Shown here: in pieces, positions 6,755-14,430 of the stretch
Position numbering within the stretch: the first letter of the stretch is position 1
Layout: the number at the start of each line of letters is the position of its first letter
DNA from: an uncultured Pseudomonadota bacterium
Lineage (GTDB): Bacteria; Pseudomonadota; Gammaproteobacteria; Burkholderiales; SG8-39
Direction of reading: 5' to 3'
DNA: 18,264 bases
Assembly: GCA_903895005.1 (NCBI GenBank)
Contig: CAITSH010000218.1
Location: forward strand, 1 to 18,264
Program-made: the position numbers and the translations under genes
The notes under the pieces: model-generated
Told to the model about the DNA's origin: nothing
What the model saw: the letters and a program-made list of their open reading frames with translations, nothing else
The model's database searches: none

Positions 6755-8326
6755 TTGAAACGCGATCTGATGGAGATTCCGGCCATTGAGCCCGGTAGCA
6801 TCCCGCCCGACGAGGTCGCGCCGGACGCGCTGGTGGGCATACGCCGCCAGCAGACCAATCCCAAGCGCTGGGAAGGCGCGAACTGGCCGGCCTTTGGCGT
6901 GGCCCTGCGCGTCGCAGGTGTCGAATGCATCGAAGCGCAACCGGTGGGAGGCACCTTTTGCTCGGATGCAGGCGGTATGGCCTATGGCATGCCGCACGGC
7001 GTGGTGATCGCGCGTAGCGCAGAGCAGATCGCCGCATTGCTCGAGGCGGCGCAAACCCATGGCGTGCCCGTGACGGTGCGCGGCGGCGGGCTCACCACAG
7101 AGGGCGAGTCGGTGGCCTTTGGTGGCGTTTTGCTCGACATGACTGGCATGAGCAAGGTCATTGCGGTGGACAAAACCGCGCTGACGGTGCGCACCCAGAC
7201 AGGTATTTTCTGGCACAGCCTGGCCGAGGCGCTGCGCCGCCACGGCATGGATTACCTTTCGGCACCGCTTAACCTGACCTCGTCCGTTGGCGGCTCGATC
7301 AATGTCGGTGGAATAGACGTCAACTCCGCGCGCCTCGGTTGCAGCGCAGACCAGGCGCTGTCGCTTCAGGTGGTGACGCCGACCGGCGAGATAGTGGAAT
7401 GCTCGGACACGATGAACCCGGAACTCTTCCAGCGCATGATCCTCGGCTACGGCCAGTTCGGGGTCATCACCGAGGCGACGCTGCGTATCCGGCCCTATAC
7501 GCCGCTGCGCATGCATTATTTTTATTACACCTCGCTGCGCATCGCCATAGAAGACCTGCAGTTGCTCGATCGCAACGATGCATCGGATTACTCGGGCATC
7601 CTCACCATGATGGACACGGTGGTGAACCTGCTGGTGGCCTTTGACTCGGATGAGCGCGAGGCGGCCTTCATGGTCAAATGGAAGGCGCAGCTGCGCGGTT
7701 ATGGCGAGGCCGCATTCACGCCGCGCATGATCGCCTTTTACGCGCTGCGGCCCTGGCGGATGCGCGAGGCGCTGTGGCTGAAAAAACGCAAAAGCCAGCT
7801 GTTCCCGGAATTCCGCCGGCCCGAGCATGTGCGCGATGGCCAGATGTCCGACCGTACCGTGGTGTTCTCGCGCGCCGTCTGGAAGTACTGGGGCGGCCGG
7901 CAGGTGGTGATTCCGGACCTCGCCACCTCGGAGAAAAAATTCGTCGAGGCGGTCGAGCGCGGTAATGCCGTTTGTCGCAAGTACTTTCGCTACTACACAA
8001 TGTATTGCGTCGGCATCAAGTTGCGCGAGGACCACAGGGAGCACTATGAAATGAGCTGCATCCCGCCCGATGCCACCGGCCGCGCCTACGGTTGCGAGTT
8101 CGAGCCGATGATAGGCGACGATGTATTCAGTCGCGACACACTGCAGGCTTTCAAAAACGAGATTTACGATATTGGCGTCAACATGGGCGCAAGCTATTAC
8201 CGCTTCGGCGGCATGATGAAGGGCTATATCCGTCGCGTATTCGGCGACAAGATTGTCGACCGCCACCTTGCGATGAAGCGCAAGGCCGACCCGGCGATGA
8301 TCCTTAACCGCAACGTGATTTTTTGA
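6755..8326 (+). CDS. FAD-binding oxidoreductase of the VAO/PCMH family (GlcD / cytokinin-dehydrogenase-like)
   Basis: The 523-residue protein has an N-terminal PCMH-type FAD domain: VVIARSAEQIAALLEAA (83-99), VTVRGGGLTTEGES (106-119), the core SSVGGSINVGGID (176-188), and GYGQFGVITEATLRI (231-245). The C-terminal half (about 250-523) is less familiar and probably forms the substrate domain; it ends with DPAMILNRNVIF, as in GlcD-like proteins. In cytokinin dehydrogenases a histidine in the RG-GHS turn carries covalent FAD; here the turn is RGGGLT, so covalent attachment through that residue is not expected. The TTG start is favoured by AGGAG at 6742-6746, 8 bases upstream; the next ATG (6770) is too far from it. 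It is the first gene of a tight trio with the [4Fe-4S] and GGR-like genes. Substrate is unknown. Confidence 0.8.
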   Translation: MKRDLMEIPAIEPGSIPPDEVAPDALVGIRRQQTNPKRWEGANWPAFGVALRVAGVECIEAQPVGGTFCSDAGGMAYGMPHGVVIARSAEQIAALLEAAQTHGVPVTVRGGGLTTEGESVAFGGVLLDMTGMSKVIAVDKTALTVRTQTGIFWHSLAEALRRHGMDYLSAPLNLTSSVGGSINVGGIDVNSARLGCSADQALSLQVVTPTGEIVECSDTMNPELFQRMILGYGQFGVITEATLRIRPYTPLRMHYFYYTSLRIAIEDLQLLDRNDASDYSGILTMMDTVVNLLVAFDSDEREAAFMVKWKAQLRGYGEAAFTPRMIAFYALRPWRMREALWLKKRKSQLFPEFRRPEHVRDGQMSDRTVVFSRAVWKYWGGRQVVIPDLATSEKKFVEAVERGNAVCRKYFRYYTMYCVGIKLREDHREHYEMSCIPPDATGRAYGCEFEPMIGDDVFSRDTLQAFKNEIYDIGVNMGASYYRFGGMMKGYIRRVFGDKIVDRHLAMKRKADPAMILNRNVIF

Positions 8327-9267
8327 TGACGACGACCCGAACCAAGGGCTTCGAAGCCTGCACCGCTTGCAGCCTGTGCCTTCTCGCCTGCCCGGTGTGG
8401 CGCTCGACGCACGACATACGCCTCACGCCGCACGGCCGCGCCAAGGCGATGCAGCACGGTGCCACGGCCGCCGATCTCGCCGCATCCATGGACAGTTGCA
8501 CACTGTGCGGTGCTTGTGAACCGGCCTGCCCGGAAGATATTGCACTGGTGGACATGATCACCGGATTGCGTGCGGTCCCCGCCAATGAGGCGACGCCGCG
8601 CGCGCAGCAACCTGCGGCGATGCCGGCTGCGGTTGCGTCACCCGCCGAATGCCTGATTCCCGATGCAGCTCTCGCCGCAGACGCGGCGCTGTTGGCGCGG
8701 GCGTCGACCCTGCTCGGCGGCATTGCGGTGGCTGCAGACCATGGCGGGGATATCGCTCTGGCCCTTGAATCCGGCGCCGCCATTGTGCCGGCACGCCGCG
8801 AGGCCTTTATTGCGCCGCTTCGCGCCGCGCGACGACTGGTGATTGCCGACGGCATGCTGCTTCGTGCCGTGCGTGCCTGGCTGCCCGGCGTGAAAGTGGA
8901 GGGCTTCGGTGAGGCGGCGAGCCGAGTTGCTGCAGTGCGCGCCGCGCTCAGCCGGCACGATTTTTACGTCATCGAGCCGCGCGCCTACCATGCCGACCGC
9001 GAACGCCTTGTGGGCCATTACGACGGCCTTCGCCATGCCACCGGCTGCGGCATGAACCTCGATATGCAACGCCTCGCCATCCCCACCACCGCCAACAGCC
9101 TGCCGCAGCGTGCAGGCCGCAACCGCGTCGATGTCGCAGAGCAGGCGCGCTGGATCCTGGAGGGACATGCGTTCTCGCGCATCGTGGTGGAGGATGTGAA
9201 TGATGTGGCGGCGTTTCGTGCCGTCACGGACAAGCCTGTTGTGCATGTGGCGCAGGTCGCCGCATGA
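8326..9267 (+). CDS. 2x[4Fe-4S] ferredoxin-type electron-transfer protein (GlcF/HdrC-like N-terminus)
   Basis: This 313-residue protein carries two complete cluster motifs in its first 70 residues: C12-x2-C15-x2-C18-x3-C22-P and C58-x2-C61-x2-C64-x3-C68-P. The spacing between them is the pattern seen in HdrC, GlcF and succinate-dehydrogenase-like iron-sulfur subunits. The remaining 240 residues are alanine-rich. They contain one CCG-domain-like scrap, HATGCGMNLDMQRLAIP with C241, but not the paired cysteine-rich CCG repeats of full GlcF/HdrB proteins. The start overlaps the flavoprotein stop by one base (TGATG); a TTG three bases earlier is possible. It probably passes electrons between the two flavoproteins of the operon. 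No membrane segment or signal peptide is visible. The role is inferred from motifs and context. Confidence 0.78.
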   Translation: MTTTRTKGFEACTACSLCLLACPVWRSTHDIRLTPHGRAKAMQHGATAADLAASMDSCTLCGACEPACPEDIALVDMITGLRAVPANEATPRAQQPAAMPAAVASPAECLIPDAALAADAALLARASTLLGGIAVAADHGGDIALALESGAAIVPARREAFIAPLRAARRLVIADGMLLRAVRAWLPGVKVEGFGEAASRVAAVRAALSRHDFYVIEPRAYHADRERLVGHYDGLRHATGCGMNLDMQRLAIPTTANSLPQRAGRNRVDVAEQARWILEGHAFSRIVVEDVNDVAAFRAVTDKPVVHVAQVAA

Positions 9268-9291
9268 TTTACCGGATGGGAATGTAAGCGC

Positions 9292-10500
9292 ATGCGAACC
9301 ACAGACGTCATCATCGTCGGCGCAAGCCTCGCCGCGGCGGCCGCGGCCAAGCGGCTGGTCGATGCCGGGCTTGAGACCGTCATCCTCGAACGCCAGGAGT
9401 TGCCGCGCCACAAGATCTGCAGCGGTATCCTGTCGCCGCGCGGGCACCGCTTCCTCATCGAAAACTTCGGCCCGCTGCCGCGCGAAGTCCTGCACGAGCC
9501 GACCTGGTGCCGGGGGGTGACCTTTCATTTCCCGAGCATGGTGTCCATGAACATGGACTTTTTCGGCGGCACCACGCCGCACCTGCATCGCAAGTACTCG
9601 GATCACTGGGCCATAAAGCGAAGCGGTGCCGAGGTTCACGACAAGACCGCCTTTGTCGGTCTGGAGCAGCACGACGACCACATCCTGGTGAAGGCGCGCA
9701 AGGACGGCGAGGACATCAGCTACCGGACGCGCCACGTCATCGGCGCCGATGGACCCAGCTCGCCGGTGATCCGTGCGATCTATCCGGACTACCCGAAGCA
9801 GATCCCGTGGTTTTTTGTCGGGCAGAAATTTCACAATATCATCGAGTGCCCGCTCGATCACGAATACTTCCACTTCTGGTTTCACCCCGGGCTTGGGCAT
9901 TACACCTGGAGCCATGCTCGCGACGGTCAGCAAATTGTCGGCGTGGGCTTCAAGGCGGGCGACAACTTTGACGCGAAACACAAGAACGTGGTGCGTTACC
10001 TCGAGGAAAAGCACGGCGTGAAGCTCGATCCGTACAGCACGCACGAGGGCTGCGCCGAGAACTTCGGGCCCTCGCTGATCAACCGCTATGTATTCGGCAA
10101 GGGCAACGTGCTGGTGACCGGGCAGGCGGCGGGCTTCCTCAACATGATCGGCGAGGGTATGTCCTGCGCGCTGCATTCAGGTGCGATCTCGGGCGAGGCC
10201 ATTGTCGAGGCGCGCCTGCGCAACAGGCCGGTGCAGGAGATGTACCGCAAGATGATCGCCTCCGAGGTGAGACGCACCACGGACCAGTGGAATCCCTTGA
10301 AAATCGCCTTCGACAAGCCGCACGAGGCAGATTTCCCGGCGGCGTTGATGCAGCTGTCGTGGCGCGAGCGCGGACTGGTGCTGCGCGACATGTGGCGTTT
10401 TGTCGTGCTGTACAAGGAATTCAAGTGGGGGCGGCAGATATTCAAGGCGGCGATGGGCCGTATCGGTTCGCCCGGCTATGCGGCGGGGCGTTGGAGCTGA
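9292..10500 (+). CDS. geranylgeranyl-reductase-like FAD-dependent oxidoreductase
   Basis: The 402-residue protein aligns by eye with the GGR/FixC/p-hydroxybenzoate hydroxylase superfamily. It has an N-terminal Rossmann beta-alpha-beta ending in VILERQELPRHKICSG (about 30-45), the second FAD motif GADGPSS (151-157), the GGR-type line GHYTWSHARDG...VGVGF (202-220), and GQAAGFLNMIGEGMSCAL (277-294). Two key positions depart from the family: the glycine-rich loop is GASLAA (10-15) instead of GxGxxG, and the usual GD of the third FAD motif is GQ (277-278). FAD binding may therefore be altered. GGR proteins reduce isoprenoid double bonds, often with ferredoxin; FixC is an electron-transfer flavoprotein dehydrogenase. 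It starts 24 bases after the [4Fe-4S] gene. Substrate is unknown. Confidence 0.78.
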   Translation: MRTTDVIIVGASLAAAAAAKRLVDAGLETVILERQELPRHKICSGILSPRGHRFLIENFGPLPREVLHEPTWCRGVTFHFPSMVSMNMDFFGGTTPHLHRKYSDHWAIKRSGAEVHDKTAFVGLEQHDDHILVKARKDGEDISYRTRHVIGADGPSSPVIRAIYPDYPKQIPWFFVGQKFHNIIECPLDHEYFHFWFHPGLGHYTWSHARDGQQIVGVGFKAGDNFDAKHKNVVRYLEEKHGVKLDPYSTHEGCAENFGPSLINRYVFGKGNVLVTGQAAGFLNMIGEGMSCALHSGAISGEAIVEARLRNRPVQEMYRKMIASEVRRTTDQWNPLKIAFDKPHEADFPAALMQLSWRERGLVLRDMWRFVVLYKEFKWGRQIFKAAMGRIGSPGYAAGRWS

Positions 10501-10545
10501 CGCGCGCTGTGGTGGGCCCGCGCCGCGTCCTAAAGCCCGGCGAAC

Positions 10546-10582
10546 CACCCGGAGAGCTGCGCCTGGCGCGGTTTTCCGGGTG
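10546..10582. terminator. long hairpin after the redox operon
   Basis: CACCCGG (10546-10552) pairs perfectly with CCGGGTG (10576-10582). The pairing continues inward through AGAGCTGC and GCGGTTTT with three G-U pairs, giving about 15-17 base pairs around a very small loop. It starts 46 bases after the stop of the GGR-like gene, where a terminator or 3' stabilising structure is expected. There is no T-run after it, so Rho-independent termination is uncertain. Confidence 0.55.
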
Positions 10583-10615
10583 ATGCCCAGCGGGTGTGTG
10601 CATGCGGGCGGGCAA

Positions 10616-10644
10616 TTGCAGGCCGTCGTGGAATCCCCCATACT
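10616..10644 (+). promoter_or_regulatory. sigma70-type promoter candidate for thioredoxin
   Basis: TTGCAG (10616-10621) and CATACT (10639-10644) are separated by 17 bases. Each matches four of six positions of the -35 and -10 consensus. Transcription would begin around 10651, about 23 bases before the GTG start, leaving room for the GGGGAG ribosome-binding site. Its position after a hairpin supports an independent transcription unit. Read by eye only. Confidence 0.4.
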
Positions 10645-10673
10645 CTGAAGACAACTAAATATGGGGAGCGCCC

Positions 10674-11051
10674 GTGGCCACCGTCGAGCTGACCAAGGAA
10701 AATTTCGAGCAAGTCGTCACCGGTAACGACATGGTGGTGGTTGATTTTTGGGCCCCCTGGTGCGGCCCCTGCCGCGCCTTCGCGCCGACCTACGAGGCGG
10801 CCTCCGAAAAGCATCCCGACGTGGTGTTCGCCAAGCTCAACACAGAGGATGAGCAGGAGGTCGCCGCAGCCTTCAACATCCGTTCGATCCCGACGCTGAT
10901 GATCTTCCGGGAGAAGGTCGTGCTGTTTTCCGAGGCCGGCGCACTGCCCGGCCCGGCGCTGGAGCAGGTCCTTACCCAGGCGAAAACCATAGACATGGCC
11001 AAGGTGCACCTGGAAATCGCGCAGCAGCAAGACCAGCCGTCCGCCGGCTGA
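10674..11051 (+). CDS. thioredoxin
   Basis: This 125-residue protein has the complete thioredoxin fold markers: VVDFWAPWCGPCR with the redox pair C30/C33, KLNTEDEQEVAAAFNIRSIPT with the cis-proline, and LMIFREKVV. It reduces disulfides in the cytoplasm at the expense of thioredoxin reductase. It is slightly longer than E. coli TrxA because of a C-terminal helix rich in Q (VHLEIAQQQDQPSAG). The GTG start is fixed by GGGGAG at 10663-10668, 5 bases upstream. Its own promoter candidate and the preceding hairpin suggest that it is separate from the redox trio, although it could keep that system's thiols reduced. The specific paralogue cannot be named from sequence alone. Confidence 0.93.
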   Translation: MATVELTKENFEQVVTGNDMVVVDFWAPWCGPCRAFAPTYEAASEKHPDVVFAKLNTEDEQEVAAAFNIRSIPTLMIFREKVVLFSEAGALPGPALEQVLTQAKTIDMAKVHLEIAQQQDQPSAG

Positions 11052-11065
11052 GCGGGCCGCGCGCC

Positions 11066-11086
11066 CGTATTCCGTATTCTGTATTG
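11066..11086. repeat. tandem heptamer, three units
   Basis: CGTATTC, CGTATTC and TGTATTG lie head to tail in the 63-bp gap between thioredoxin and the GGDEF gene. Two units are identical and the third differs at two positions. It is a short tandem repeat of unknown role; copy number could vary between strains. Confidence 0.6.
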
Positions 11087-11114
11087 TGACCCGCCCCTTG
11101 AAGCGACGCGAAGC

Positions 11115-13208
11115 ATGCCAGCGCAGCAGTTGAAAGGCGCGGCAAAAGCATCCACCGGGCCCAGTGTGGCCAACGCGGGTGCCCCCATCCCGTCCGTTGA
11201 GGCGCTGGGAAGCCTTTCCCAGCGCATCGACGCCGAACGCGTGCACATCCTGTATTCGGCTGCGCCCTTCAACGTCCTCATTCACCTCCTTGCCTCTTCG
11301 GTGCTCGGCTACGCGCTGCGGGAGGCAGTGGACATCTCCCTGCTGGTCGGCTGGTATGTGGTGATGCTGCTGGTGTGTTTTTCGCGCTGGGGCCTGCAAC
11401 AGGGCTACCGTGACGCGGTGAAACTGCCGGGCGAGTCGCGTGTGTGGGAAGTGCGATTTGCAGCCGCGGCCTTACTGACCGCGGTGGTGTGGTCGGCGCT
11501 GGTCCTGTTCTTGTTCCCGGCACACAGCGTGCCGCACCAGATGCTGGTCATTTTTGTCGTTGCCAGTCTCGCCATCGGCAGTGCCGGCGCGGTGCAAGCG
11601 AGCGTCATGACCTTTGTCGCCTATGTCGCAACGACGTTGACGGCCTTGTTTCTGCGTCTGATGCTGAGCGGGCAGGAACTCAATATATACGCCGGCCTCC
11701 TGGTGGCGGTCAGCCTGCCCGCCTGCGCCATCCTTTTTTTCCGGCTGCACAAATCCATCCAGGAATCTCTGGTCGCGCGATTTGAAAAAGAGGCCATCGC
11801 CGAAGACCTGCAGCGCATCGAACTCAAGATGAACGAGGCGCTGCTCGAGGAGACGGTGATCCTTGATACGGCCCTGGTCGGAATCGCGTTTATCCGAGAG
11901 CGTCGCATCCTGCGCTGCAACCGGCGCATGGAGGAACTGTTCGGTTTTGGCGCGGGTGAACTTGCCTCACGCTCGACCCGCGTGTTGCACCGCTCAGACC
12001 AGATATGGAACGAATCGATCCGACGCATTGACGTCAACCTGCAGCGCGACGGCATACATGACGAGGAAATGGAATTTTTCCGCCGTGACGGCGTTGCGAT
12101 CTGGTGTCGTTACGCGGGGCGGCTGCTTGAGCGCGGTGACGCGTCGCGCGGCGCGGTGTGGATATTTTCCGACGTGACAAAGCGGCGAGAGGCCGAGCAA
12201 GGCCTTTCGCGCGCCAATGCCATCATCATTGACGCGATCGAAAGTATTCCTGACGCGTTTGCCATTTTTGACCGCGAAGACCGGCTGATTCAGTGCAACC
12301 TAAAATACCTCGAGGGAGTGGGCGAGGGCGTCAGCCTGGGGCAGGCGCGGGGCATGACCTACGAGCAACTGGTGCGCAATGCCATTGCGCGCGGCGAGCC
12401 GATACCGCCGGAGTTCGACCGGGATACCGAGGCCTGGGTGGCCGAGCGCCTGCGCCGCCATCACCAGCCCGACGGTGACTACATCCAGGAGTTCGTCGGC
12501 GGGCGCTGGATACAGGCGCGCGACCGTCGCACGGCCGAGGGCGGCATCGTGTCGGTGCGCACCGACATCACCGCGCTCAAGCGCAACCAGGACCGCGCCG
12601 AGTTCCTCGCGAACCACGACCCGCTGACCGAACTGCCCAACCGCCGCCTGCTCGAAGACCGGCTCCGCCAGGCGCTGGGCCAGGCGCGTCGCAACCAGAA
12701 CATAGTGGCGTTGATGGTGGTGGATCTGGACCGTTTCAAGTCGATCAACGACAACTTTGGCCATCGCATCGGCGACGAGGTGCTGCGCGAGTCGGCGCTC
12801 AGGCTGCGCGCCTGCGTGCGCGAGGTCGACACCGTTTCGCGCATGGGCGGGGACGAATTTGTCATTGTGCTGTCCGAATTGCGCCAGGCGAGCGATGCGG
12901 CGCTCGTGGCGCAAAAAATATTTGACGCCATGCGCGATCCCTATGAGATCGAAGGGCATGTCCTGCAGATCGCGTGCAGCATCGGCATTGCCCAGCACCT
13001 TGCCAATGGTGAGGACCCGGATGCCCTGCTCAAGGCGGCGGATTTTGCCATGTACCGCGCCAAGGAAGCCGGGCGTAACCGCTACCAGTTCGCCGAGGCC
13101 GGTGTAATCAGTGCTGACAGTGTTATCGGCGTTGGTGGCGACGCTGACGTCGTCGCGCACGGCGGACCATCCGGGGCGGCAGATCCTGCAGCATCGGAGG
13201 ATGGCTGA
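11115..13208 (+). CDS. membrane-bound diguanylate cyclase with two PAS domains
   Basis: The 697-residue protein probably makes cyclic di-GMP from two GTP. About six membrane helices (near 52-70, 73-91, 114-134, 142-160, 163-183 and 190-210) are followed by a charged, probably coiled-coil linker (211-245). Then come a PAS domain (246-360, ending IFSDVTKRREAE), a second PAS (368-490, ending VRTDITALKR) and the GGDEF domain (497-660) with DPLTELPNRRLLEDRL, DLDRFKSINDNFGH and an intact GGDEF at 578-582. The inhibitory I-site RxxD is present (R569-D572), five residues before it, so product inhibition is expected. A 35-residue alanine/glycine-rich tail ends the protein. No EAL domain is present. 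The helix bundle is not one I can name. The start at ATG 11115 has only a weak ribosome-binding site. The end runs into the start region of the TPR gene. Confidence 0.92.
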   Translation: MPAQQLKGAAKASTGPSVANAGAPIPSVEALGSLSQRIDAERVHILYSAAPFNVLIHLLASSVLGYALREAVDISLLVGWYVVMLLVCFSRWGLQQGYRDAVKLPGESRVWEVRFAAAALLTAVVWSALVLFLFPAHSVPHQMLVIFVVASLAIGSAGAVQASVMTFVAYVATTLTALFLRLMLSGQELNIYAGLLVAVSLPACAILFFRLHKSIQESLVARFEKEAIAEDLQRIELKMNEALLEETVILDTALVGIAFIRERRILRCNRRMEELFGFGAGELASRSTRVLHRSDQIWNESIRRIDVNLQRDGIHDEEMEFFRRDGVAIWCRYAGRLLERGDASRGAVWIFSDVTKRREAEQGLSRANAIIIDAIESIPDAFAIFDREDRLIQCNLKYLEGVGEGVSLGQARGMTYEQLVRNAIARGEPIPPEFDRDTEAWVAERLRRHHQPDGDYIQEFVGGRWIQARDRRTAEGGIVSVRTDITALKRNQDRAEFLANHDPLTELPNRRLLEDRLRQALGQARRNQNIVALMVVDLDRFKSINDNFGHRIGDEVLRESALRLRACVREVDTVSRMGGDEFVIVLSELRQASDAALVAQKIFDAMRDPYEIEGHVLQIACSIGIAQHLANGEDPDALLKAADFAMYRAKEAGRNRYQFAEAGVISADSVIGVGGDADVVAHGGPSGAADPAASEDG

Positions 13209-13209
13209 T

Positions 13210-14430
13210 TTGGATACCAAAATCTCACAGGTAACGTTGCAAAGGGGCCGTGGTCTGCCTGCGTGGCTTGCGGCGGCGCTTCTCTTGTTTATGGCGCTTC
13301 CCGCCGCCGGCGCACCCTTCACCCCCACCAACGATGCGCAGGTTCTGGAGCGCCTGCCGGTTCGCGCCGCCGATCCGGTGGCGCGCCAGTTGCGGGCGAT
13401 GCGTGCCGTGCTTGCGGCCGACCCGAACAACCAGACGGCCGCACTAGAGCTTGCCTGGCGTTACTTTGAGCTCGCGATGGCCGAGGGCGACCCGCGCTAC
13501 ATCGGCTATGCAGAGGCGGCGTTACGACCGTGGTGGGCCCTGCCCTCGCCGCCGCAGAAGGTGCAGACCCTGCGCGGGGTCTTGCGCCAGTACAAGCACG
13601 AGTTTGCGCCGGCGCTGGCCGACCTTGCGGCTGCGACCGCCACCGACCCCGCGGATGTCAACGCATGGTCGTGGCGTGCCGCCATTCACCTGGTCCAGGC
13701 CGACTATGTGGCCTCGCGCGCCGATTGCGAGGGAATGCGACCGCACGCATCGGCGCTGCGCCTAGCAGGTTGCATCGCATCGGTGGACGGCGCCAGCGGC
13801 CGGGCGCGCGAGGCCTATCGTATGCTCTCGTCCGCACTCGCGGCCGAAAAGGACGCTTCGCCGGAGGCGCGCCTGTGGATGCACACGCGCCTTGCGGAAT
13901 TTTCGACGCGCCTTGGCGAGCAGGCGCAGGCCGAGCGCCACTTCAAGCTTGCGCTCGCGCAGGGCGTGACCGACCAGTTCATCCTCGCCGAATACGCGGA
14001 TTTCCTACTTGATGCGGGTCGAAATGCCGAGGTGCTGGCCATGCTCAAGGACTGGACGCGCTCCGACGTTTTGCTGCTGCGCCTCGCGCTTGCGGCCAAG
14101 GCGGCCGGTTCCGCCGAACTTGCCGTCCATTCGGATGCGATGAAGGCGCGTTTCGACGCGGCCGCGCTGCGCGGCGACAAGCTGCACCTCCAGGAGGAGG
14201 CGCGCTTCCTGTTGTTCGTGCAGGGCAAGGCGCGCGAGGCGCTCGCGGTGGCGCGCGAGAACTGGCAGGCCGAGCAGCGCGAGCCGCGCGATGCGCGCAT
14301 TTTTCTTGAGGCGGCCTTGGCTGCCGGTGATGCCGCAGCGGCGGCGCCCGCGCTGCAATGGCTGGAACGCAGCGGGCACGAGGATGCGCTTCTGCGCGAC
14401 CTGGCCGCGCGCCTGGTGAGGCTCAAATGA
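13210..14430 (+). CDS. exported tetratricopeptide-repeat protein
   Basis: The 406-residue product begins with a basic n-region, a hydrophobic stretch (LPAWLAAALLLFMALPAAGA) and a likely signal-peptidase site, so it is probably periplasmic. The rest is alpha-helical and alanine-rich, with degenerate TPR-like repeats such as ALELAWRYFELAMAEGDPR, ALADLAAATATDPADVNAWS and QAQAERHFKLALAQGV. These act as protein-protein scaffolds. Start choice: ATG 13201 is immediately preceded by GGAGG with no spacing and overlaps the cyclase stop, whereas TTG 13210 in the same frame lies 9 bases after GGAGG (13196-13200), so I favour TTG. The frame is open up to 13111, but that part overlaps the cyclase. The stop overlaps the next start as ATGA, so it is translationally coupled to the HupE/UreJ-like gene and the two proteins probably work together. 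Confidence 0.78.
   Translation: MDTKISQVTLQRGRGLPAWLAAALLLFMALPAAGAPFTPTNDAQVLERLPVRAADPVARQLRAMRAVLAADPNNQTAALELAWRYFELAMAEGDPRYIGYAEAALRPWWALPSPPQKVQTLRGVLRQYKHEFAPALADLAAATATDPADVNAWSWRAAIHLVQADYVASRADCEGMRPHASALRLAGCIASVDGASGRAREAYRMLSSALAAEKDASPEARLWMHTRLAEFSTRLGEQAQAERHFKLALAQGVTDQFILAEYADFLLDAGRNAEVLAMLKDWTRSDVLLLRLALAAKAAGSAELAVHSDAMKARFDAAALRGDKLHLQEEARFLLFVQGKAREALAVARENWQAEQREPRDARIFLEAALAAGDAAAAAPALQWLERSGHEDALLRDLAARLVRLK

Noticed and set aside
6653..8266. 537-residue minus-strand ORF opposite the VAO-type flavoprotein
   Set aside because: Histidine- and alanine-rich antisense translation with no recognisable domain; the plus-strand protein has full FAD motifs.
8638..10176. 512-residue minus-strand ORF spanning two redox genes
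   Set aside because: It crosses the border of two real plus-strand genes and has no motif; it is an antisense shadow.
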